A stretch of 36,998 nucleotides of DNA from a virus. Position 1 is the first letter of the stretch. Each line of letters starts with the position of its first letter. Of the stretch, positions 33,346 through 36,998 are shown in pieces. A program made the position numbers and the translations under genes. The stretch spans positions 1-36,998 of IMG/VR virus record IMGVR_UViG_3300033150_002113. One strand, given 5' to 3'. A model generated the notes under the pieces. That model searched no databases. It worked only from the letters and a program-made list of their open reading frames with translations, and was not told the DNA's origin.

Positions 33346-34020
33346 TTAAAATTTTGGTTGTAGGATTTCTTCATTTCCTACTCCCAATAAATCTTTAAAT
33401 TTTTTCAATCTTATCTCCCATGCCTTATCATGTTCACTATAACGAAATGATTCATCTCTATGACTTTTTGACTCTGCATCAATATGATGTAATAATTCAT
33501 GGAGTAAAGTCTCTTTCATTTGAGTTATATCTATTGGTCGATGCTGATAAATAGTAATAGCATATTTTCTGACTAGAAGTCCTGATTCATAAGTTCCAAA
33601 TTCGAACTTATTTTTTATCTTGACTATCTCGAGTTCTGGTGGGAGTGTATATCCATTGATTCCACGTGTATGAATTACATTAAAATGAACTTCATCAATA
33701 AGACGCTTTCCCCAAAGTTCAAATGATTTAAGATATGGAGTTCTTTCAATTCTTTTCCAGATTTTTTTAGCTTTAGGGGTAACATGTATTACATATCCAT
33801 GGGAGTCTAGAACTTTACAAGCACGTTTGAATTCTATTTGTCTGTTTTTTGATCTTCTGTTTACTTTTTTTCTTTGTTGTTCCCAAAATTTCTCATCTGG
33901 CCACTTACGTGCTTTAGTCATTGGTGAGTGGCAATATCTACATTTTCTTGGTATATCTTTTTTCTTACGAGTGTAAACAACTTTACATTTATAGCAGATC
34001 CATAGTCTTGTTTTTCTCAT
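33346..34020 (-). CDS. Zinc-ribbon SprT-like metallopeptidase
   Basis: A 224-residue protein. The N-terminus holds a zinc ribbon (CYKC at 9-12, CRYC at 27-30). A basic helical stretch (about 38-70) follows. The C-terminal half has the zinc protease motif HELLHHID (174-181) and EHDKAWEIRLKKF (from 196), the second His-containing helix typical of SprT-like domains, which work on DNA-bound proteins. A phage SprT-like protein could act in replication or counter host proteins on DNA. AGGAG lies in the 33-34-base minus-strand leader before the ATG at 34020. It is cotranscribed with the ImmA/IrrE-like gene. Confidence 0.68.
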   Translation of the reverse strand: MRKTRLWICYKCKVVYTRKKKDIPRKCRYCHSPMTKARKWPDEKFWEQQRKKVNRRSKNRQIEFKRACKVLDSHGYVIHVTPKAKKIWKRIERTPYLKSFELWGKRLIDEVHFNVIHTRGINGYTLPPELEIVKIKNKFEFGTYESGLLVRKYAITIYQHRPIDITQMKETLLHELLHHIDAESKSHRDESFRYSEHDKAWEIRLKKFKDLLGVGNEEILQPKF

Positions 34021-34055
34021 TGTTTTTTAACTCCTTTTTAAAATTAAATTAGTAG

Positions 34056-34077
34056 AGGACAGGCTTATGCCTGTCCT
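34056..34077 (-). terminator. Hairpin covering the stop codon of the DUF932-like gene
   Basis: A perfect 9-bp stem (AGGACAGGC / GCCTGTCCT) with a 4-base loop. The TAA stop of the minus-strand gene lies in the loop region (34065-34067). A weak AT-rich tract follows on the minus strand. It may be a terminator or a translation-linked structure at the transcript end. Confidence 0.5.
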
Positions 34078-34814
34078 TTGGCTAATTCAATCTTCACTTG
34101 GTTAATGAATTTTGTAATGTTTGCATTCATGTCAATGATATTTCTGAGGTGCCCATCACGAATTACTTGAGTTAGAGCACCATGAAATCCATAAAGAGTT
34201 AGTGGATAAGAAGGAGAAGGAGAAAAAAGAAGTGAGTCAAAATCCTTAAAATTTGAAGGAAGAAGAGCACCATCTCTTAGAGCTTGAGTTGTTAGACTTT
34301 CTGCAATGTGAGGAGAAAGAGAGAAATTTTTGAGATCTTCATGCCAGTTGTGAAGAGAATCAAATTGATTGACAGTTCTAGAAACAGCATTGAAAGCCAT
34401 TTCACCCAATTCCTCTGTAGTCAAACCACCAGTATGTTTTCTAAGAACAAAAAAATCACCATTAGAGATTTGATTAGTACAGAAAATCACTGTAAAAATT
34501 GAGCAGTAACCGATTGACCATCTCATGCTTAATGAATTTCTCCACCCAAGAGCAGCAATCTTACTGTCTTTTTTGATATTGAGTTGCCACAGTGCCATAA
34601 CATTAGCACCATCAAGAGAAACTGAGTAGGTTTTTTTCTCAACTTCTATTCCAAGTTTTGTAAGAGCTATGAGAGTTGCTTTTCTTACATCATCATGTGA
34701 GTATGGTCTCCAGCTCTTTGTGAATTCAGGAGATGGAATCCGCATAATTTTTTCCTCATCAATATTTTTTGCCTCAGACCGAGTGAAAAGATTTTCCTCA
34801 TTATTTTTCATCAT
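34065..34814 (-). CDS. DUF932-like phage protein
   Basis: A 249-residue protein. Residues about 85-135 (AALGWRNSLSMRWSIGYCSI, FCTNQISNGDFFVLRKHTGG) match the core of DUF932-type proteins found in phages and plasmids: an 'R-N-S-x-S-x-R' segment, a 'G-x-x-x-x-v-x-x-x-N' segment and a 'K-H-T-x-x' motif. The N-terminus is charged (MKNNEENLFTRSEAKNIDEE) and the rest is helical. The molecular role of the family is not established. A near-consensus promoter lies 20-47 bases upstream, so this gene is the first of its transcript. It is separated from the SprT-like gene by a hairpin, which may give lower expression of the downstream genes. Confidence 0.62.
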   Translation of the reverse strand: MMKNNEENLFTRSEAKNIDEEKIMRIPSPEFTKSWRPYSHDDVRKATLIALTKLGIEVEKKTYSVSLDGANVMALWQLNIKKDSKIAALGWRNSLSMRWSIGYCSIFTVIFCTNQISNGDFFVLRKHTGGLTTEELGEMAFNAVSRTVNQFDSLHNWHEDLKNFSLSPHIAESLTTQALRDGALLPSNFKDFDSLLFSPSPSYPLTLYGFHGALTQVIRDGHLRNIIDMNANITKFINQVKIELAKGQA

Positions 34815-34833
34815 TGATATTACCTCTATTTTT

Positions 34834-34861
34834 ATTGTACTAAAATTTTTTGTAATGTCAA
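34834..34861 (-). promoter_or_regulatory. Sigma70-type promoter for the DUF932-like gene
   Basis: On the minus strand TTGACA (34861-34856, 6 of 6) and TACAAT (34839-34834, 5 of 6) are 16 bases apart. The -10 box ends about 20 bases before the ATG at 34814. Flanks are AT-rich. It is the best promoter seen in the window. Confidence 0.75.
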
Positions 34862-34879
34862 GTAAAATTTTTTATTAAA

Positions 34880-34967
34880 AATCGCCCAAAAATCACCAAG
34901 AATAAATTGCCCAATAAATCGCCCGAAAATTTGCTAGTAACAAAGGTCAAAAATCGCCCACGATTTT
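34880..34967 (+). repeat. Cluster of AATCGCCC direct repeats (iteron or operator-like)
   Basis: Exact AATCGCCC occurs at 34880, 34917 and 34952, with variants AATCACC at 34891 and AATTGCCC at 34905. Spacings are 11, 14, 12 and 35 bases. The last copy also forms an inverted repeat, AAAATCG / CGATTTT (34950-34956, 34961-34967). The cluster lies directly upstream of the -35 box at 34856-34861, so a protein bound there could control that promoter; a replication origin is the alternative. Bases 34968-35056 show no gene or clear motif. Confidence 0.6.
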
Positions 34968-35056
34968 GTTAGAATGGTAGATCTGAGGTGAACAAAAAAA
35001 TTTTGGGATTTCGGAAAGGTGGGAGGATTGCAGAAAAGGAAGAAATTTTGAGGTGA

Positions 35057-35105
35057 GACTAATACAGGATAGAGGATAAAAAAATCCTCTATCCTTTTGT
35101 TAGTC
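35057..35105 (-). terminator. Long hairpin after the 158-residue minus-strand gene
   Basis: AGGATAGAGGAT (35066-35077) pairs perfectly with ATCCTCTATCCT (35084-35095) around a 6-base loop, and an outer stem GACTAA / TTAGTC (35057-35062, 35100-35105) extends it. It starts 11 bases after the stop of the minus-strand gene at 35116. A TTTT follows on the plus strand, so it could work in that direction, but no plus-strand gene ends there. Confidence 0.6.
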
Positions 35106-35115
35106 CTATGGGATT

Positions 35116-35592
35116 TTAATAATGAACATCTGCGGAGACTACATAGATATTTAAATTTCTGTAGGGATTTTCTTTTCCATTGCTTTCGTAAATACATTTC
35201 CATTTTTCTAAAACATCTTTTAGATGTTCTCTTGTAGATATGGCTTCACCATCGCCGTCATAAAGCCAGTTGTATGAACTTTGATATGGGGAAATACATT
35301 CACAGGTCTGTCTCCATAGTCGATCATTCATTAGCCTTTTCCTAGGAAGAAAGATTTTTTTTCTGATTTTCTTGAGATTGTTTTTGAACTCTTTGCATTG
35401 CTGTTTCCAAGTATTCGCAATAAGTTTCATTCCTTTTACAGAAAAAGCCGGAACTGTTTCGTCTGGAATGATGGTAAAATAATCAAATGGATGGAAATTC
35501 TCTCCACAAAGAAAATTAAAGACGGAATTTGCAGAAGTTTCAGCTTCATTTTTGTCTTTCCCATAGACAATGACTTGAATAATCATATGCAT
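35116..35592 (-). CDS. Phage protein of unknown function (158 aa)
   Basis: A 158-residue protein. It begins MHMIIQVIVYGKDKNEAETS, continues FDYFTIIPDETVPAF, has a very basic middle (KNNLKKIRKKIFLPRKRL) and a Trp/Tyr-rich part (QSSYNWLYDGDGEAIS), and ends with a strand (YRNLNIYVVSADVHY). The first and last strands suggest a small ferredoxin-like or alpha/beta fold. Similar 'YGxxxxEAxxxA...PFDY' proteins occur in phage early regions, with no role assigned. GGAGG precedes the ATG at 35592 within a two-hairpin cassette. A strong hairpin lies 3' of it. Confidence 0.62.
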   Translation of the reverse strand: MHMIIQVIVYGKDKNEAETSANSVFNFLCGENFHPFDYFTIIPDETVPAFSVKGMKLIANTWKQQCKEFKNNLKKIRKKIFLPRKRLMNDRLWRQTCECISPYQSSYNWLYDGDGEAISTREHLKDVLEKWKCIYESNGKENPYRNLNIYVVSADVHY

Positions 35593-35599
35593 TCTAAAA

Positions 35600-35674
35600 T
35601 ACCTCCATTAAATTTTTTAGTCTTAATAGACTAGTAGGGTAAGTCTCTAAACTTACCCTGTAGTCAATTACTCC
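35600..35674 (-). repeat. Two-hairpin intergenic cassette, copy 1
   Basis: A 75-base sequence identical to 36300-36374. On either strand it folds into TAGTCT/AGACTA (35618-35633) and GGGTAAGT/ACTTACCC (35637-35658). Read on the minus strand, these are followed by AAAAAATTTAATGGAGGT, which supplies the ribosome site of the 158-residue gene. Confidence 0.85.
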
Positions 35675-35677
35675 TTT

Positions 35678-35752
35678 TTAGTTCCCCATTGCACTTATAC
35701 CATAGGAACACAGCCCTTTACTTAAACTCTTCCATAGATACTTGTTTTTCAT
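35678..35752 (-). CDS. Very small ORF with strong ribosome site (24 aa)
   Basis: A 24-residue ORF beginning MKNKYLWKSLSKGLCSYG and ending MGN. AAGGAGG lies 7 bases before its ATG (35752), as strong as any in the window, and its stop is followed at once by intergenic cassette 1. It may be a true microprotein or a leader peptide. No similarity can be judged at this length. Confidence 0.45.
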   Translation of the reverse strand: MKNKYLWKSLSKGLCSYGISAMGN

Positions 35753-35798
35753 CTTAAAACCTCCTTTTATTTAATTAAAACTAATAATACCTATGACC

Positions 35799-35814
35799 TC
35801 TGGCATACGCCAGA
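35799..35814 (-). terminator. Short hairpin after the 81-residue gene
   Basis: TCTGGC / GCCAGA, a 6-bp stem with a 4-base loop, in the 92-base gap between two minus-strand ORFs. No T run follows. It could be a weak terminator or a processing site. Confidence 0.35.
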
Positions 35815-35844
35815 AGTTTCGTCCCTTCAGACTCATCAGATAGG

Positions 35845-36090
35845 TTAAATTTTCTTTCCATCCAGATATACTTCTACTCTGGTTCCACCACAGCCCGTCC
35901 TTGATTTCCCACAGACTCGATCAAACTGCTGTCGATTTGCCAGCGTATACCTACGACTCGCATATTCACTTGATATTCCGTAGTCCAAATTGTCATTAGT
36001 ATACCAGTCCACGACAATTTTACCATGATCTCGGGTCCATCCTCGATATACGGTGTATGCCTTAGTCTCGGTCATGTTTTGTTTTCTCAT
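35845..36090 (-). CDS. Small phage protein of unknown function (81 aa)
   Basis: An 81-residue protein, MRKQNMTETKAYTVYRGWTR at the start, then VVDWYTNDNLDYGISSEYAS and a Cys pair region (FDRVCGKSRTGCGG), ending VEVYLDGKKI. Predicted short beta strands with aromatic residues. AGGAGG precedes ATG 36090. Its GC content is visibly higher than that of its neighbours, which may mark a separate origin. No family recognised. Confidence 0.55.
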   Translation of the reverse strand: MRKQNMTETKAYTVYRGWTRDHGKIVVDWYTNDNLDYGISSEYASRRYTLANRQQFDRVCGKSRTGCGGTRVEVYLDGKKI

Positions 36091-36096
36091 CGTTTT

Positions 36097-36294
36097 TTAC
36101 CTCCTTATTAATGGTTCTTCGAAAGGCAAATGGTAGGGAAGATCACCTACTTCGGTAATACTATAGAGATTAAAACCTGGGTAACAATGATCTTCTGGAA
36201 TAACATCTGGATCATCTGACAGTACAATATATTTCATCACTCCAGACATAAATCCCCGATCCTCACCACGAAAATATAACATTTTTGTCTTCAT
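36097..36294 (-). CDS. Small acidic phage protein (65 aa)
   Basis: A 65-residue protein with a KYIVLSDDPDVIPEDHCYPG core and a FEEPLIRR end. It is preceded by the GGAGG of intergenic cassette 2 (spacer AAAAAA) and followed after 6 bases by the 81-residue gene, so the two are probably one unit. Its higher GC resembles that neighbour. No family recognised. Confidence 0.55.
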   Translation of the reverse strand: MKTKMLYFRGEDRGFMSGVMKYIVLSDDPDVIPEDHCYPGFNLYSITEVGDLPYHLPFEEPLIRR

Positions 36295-36299
36295 TTTTT

Positions 36300-36374
36300 T
36301 ACCTCCATTAAATTTTTTAGTCTTAATAGACTAGTAGGGTAAGTCTCTAAACTTACCCTGTAGTCAATTACTCC
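36300..36374 (-). repeat. Two-hairpin intergenic cassette, copy 2
   Basis: Identical over 75 bases to 35600-35674 (offset 700). Hairpins lie at 36318-36333 and 36337-36358. One end overlaps the stop codon of the 90-residue gene (36368-36370); the other supplies the ribosome site of the 65-residue gene. Confidence 0.85.
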
Positions 36375-36640
36375 ATTTTGTTTTGATTTAAAATTACTTC
36401 GGCTAATTCTGGATTTATACCAGTTAGAAAGAATTGACCGTTCAATTCTGAAACATGAGTCTCAATGGTAGTAAAAAGTTTAAAAGCTGAATTGGCATTT
36501 TTGACAGTTAAATCAAAATATGCCGATGGTTCTTCTGTACTACCCAAAAATATTTGAACACCGAAAATTCTTTCATTTTCTGATTTTTCCATATATAGCC
36601 TTGTAATTCTTCCCTGTTCAATGATTGTTCTTTCCATCAT
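36368..36640 (-). CDS. Small phage protein of unknown function (90 aa)
   Basis: A 90-residue alpha/beta protein: TIIEQGRITRLYMEKSENER, FGVQIFLGSTEEPSAYFDLT, then a helix (NANSAFKLFTTIETHVSEL) and GINPELAEVILNQNKME. The strand pattern with a late helix suits a small PH- or DNA-sliding-like fold, but this is too vague to name. Its ATG overlaps the stop of the upstream 69-residue gene by 4 bases, which shows coupling. It ends within intergenic cassette 2. Confidence 0.58.
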   Translation of the reverse strand: MMERTIIEQGRITRLYMEKSENERIFGVQIFLGSTEEPSAYFDLTVKNANSAFKLFTTIETHVSELNGQFFLTGINPELAEVILNQNKME

Positions 36641-36846
36641 TTAGTTTCTAAATTATTCATGACTTGGATTTGTTCAAAAATATTTTGCTTCTTTTGTTCT
36701 TCATGGCAGATTAAAATAGCCACACCGCCATAAGCCATTGCGATAAAACCATTCTCTTGAGCCAACCTCATAACTTCATCCCATTTGTCTTGATTGTTAA
36801 TCATTGTTCTTTCTTGTTTCTTTTTTTTCTCATTTTTGTCTTTCAT
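36637..36846 (-). CDS. Small phage protein of unknown function (69 aa)
   Basis: A 69-residue protein. The first 14 residues are Lys/Glu-rich (MKDKNEKKKKQERT) and an internal ATG (MINNQDKWDEVMRL) is a possible later start, but only the first ATG has the GGAGG of cassette 3 at good distance. The core WDEVMRLAQENGFIAMAYGG followed by VAILICHEEQKK predicts helix-strand-strand, and the ending (IFEQIQVMNNLETK) is helical. It overlaps the 90-residue gene by 4 bases. Function unknown. Confidence 0.55.
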   Translation of the reverse strand: MKDKNEKKKKQERTMINNQDKWDEVMRLAQENGFIAMAYGGVAILICHEEQKKQNIFEQIQVMNNLETK

Positions 36847-36855
36847 TCTAAAACA

Positions 36856-36920
36856 CCTCCATTAAATTTTTTTGAGAAAATTACTTTCTCAGTTATACCC
36901 TAGAAAAATCTAGAGTATAA
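36856..36920 (-). promoter_or_regulatory. Diverged copy 3 of the two-hairpin cassette
   Basis: Same layout as copies 1 and 2: CCTCCATTAAATTTTTT (36856-36872), then TGAGAAA/TTTCTCA (36873-36891), then TTATAC-CTAGA / TCTAG-GTATAA with one mismatch (36893-36920). Only the ribosome-site block is conserved in sequence; the hairpins are conserved in shape. Confidence 0.65.
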
Positions 36921-36955
36921 GGAAAAAATAAAAAATGAATTAGTGGTTGATTAAA

Positions 36956-36998
36956 TTAAAAATCCTCATCTTCTTGCCATCGAAATAAATTTTCTACA
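36956..36998 (-). CDS. C-terminal end of a minus-strand gene (partial)
   Basis: On the minus strand the window begins inside an open frame that reads VENLFRWQEDEDF and stops at TAA (36956-36958). It is followed by the hairpins of cassette 3, as other genes here are. Only 14 codons are visible, so the product is unknown, and the frame choice rests on the acidic, natural-looking tail. Confidence 0.45.
   Translation of the reverse strand, partial: VENLFRWQEDEDF

Noticed and set aside
34934-35203. 89-residue minus-strand ORF
   Set aside because: It overlaps the end of the 158-residue gene, runs through a hairpin and has no ribosome site or protein-like composition.
1-36998. tRNA genes, integrase or attachment sites
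   Set aside because: No cloverleaf-like sequence, tyrosine or serine recombinase motif or flanking direct repeat pair was found by reading.

Overview
The window is a piece of a strongly AT-rich tailed double-stranded DNA phage or prophage. The gene order is that of a long-tailed siphovirus, because one tail tube gene is present and no sheath gene is seen. The capsid and prohead protease look T4-like. GGAG/AGGAGG ribosome sites, GTG and TTG starts and low GC suggest a low-GC Firmicutes (Clostridia-like) host. The host is an inference; no host gene is visible.

Plus strand, 1-4180: head genes (small proteins, an S77-like prohead protease fused to a scaffold-like tail, and a gp23-like major capsid protein), ending in a strong hairpin. 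4218-13520: an inserted glycan island with GT9 and GT9-GT2-GT9 glycosyltransferases, two methyltransferases, a chimeric protein with a ParB-like motif, two PAPS-type sulfotransferases and two sugar-nucleotide SDR enzymes, one resembling GDP-L-fucose synthase. It could build or attach a sulfated or methylated glycan on the virion or host surface. 13498-18475: small proteins, connector/neck and tail-completion genes, tail tube, and a G/GT-type tail assembly chaperone pair with a slippery heptamer in the correct frame. 18499-28829: tape measure, distal tail-like protein, and a 1704-residue tail-tip protein joining a beta-helix, two jelly-roll-like modules, a hub-like domain and a cysteine-repeat tail.

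The most unusual part is 28366-31629. The tail-tip protein ends in 153 residues holding 44 cysteines in a C-x-x-C-x-x pattern. The next gene encodes a 150-residue protein with 42 cysteines in 17-18-residue repeats. The third gene is a radical SAM/SPASM enzyme whose own N-terminus carries the same repeat. An intein with LAGLIDADG motifs lies inside the CxxxCxxC iron-sulfur motif of this enzyme, so splicing must rebuild the active site. I infer a phage-encoded peptide-maturation system that crosslinks or otherwise modifies a cysteine-rich tail-tip structure.

After three small plus-strand genes, one or two of them possibly membrane or lysis related, the orientation flips at 32675/32680. The minus-strand part (32680-36998) holds small, early-type accessory genes: two neighbouring HExxH metallopeptidases, a DUF932-like protein with a near-consensus promoter, a cluster of AATCGCCC-type repeats, and several orphan small proteins separated by a repeated two-hairpin plus ribosome-site cassette. 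No tRNA, CRISPR array, integrase, lysin or terminase gene was seen.
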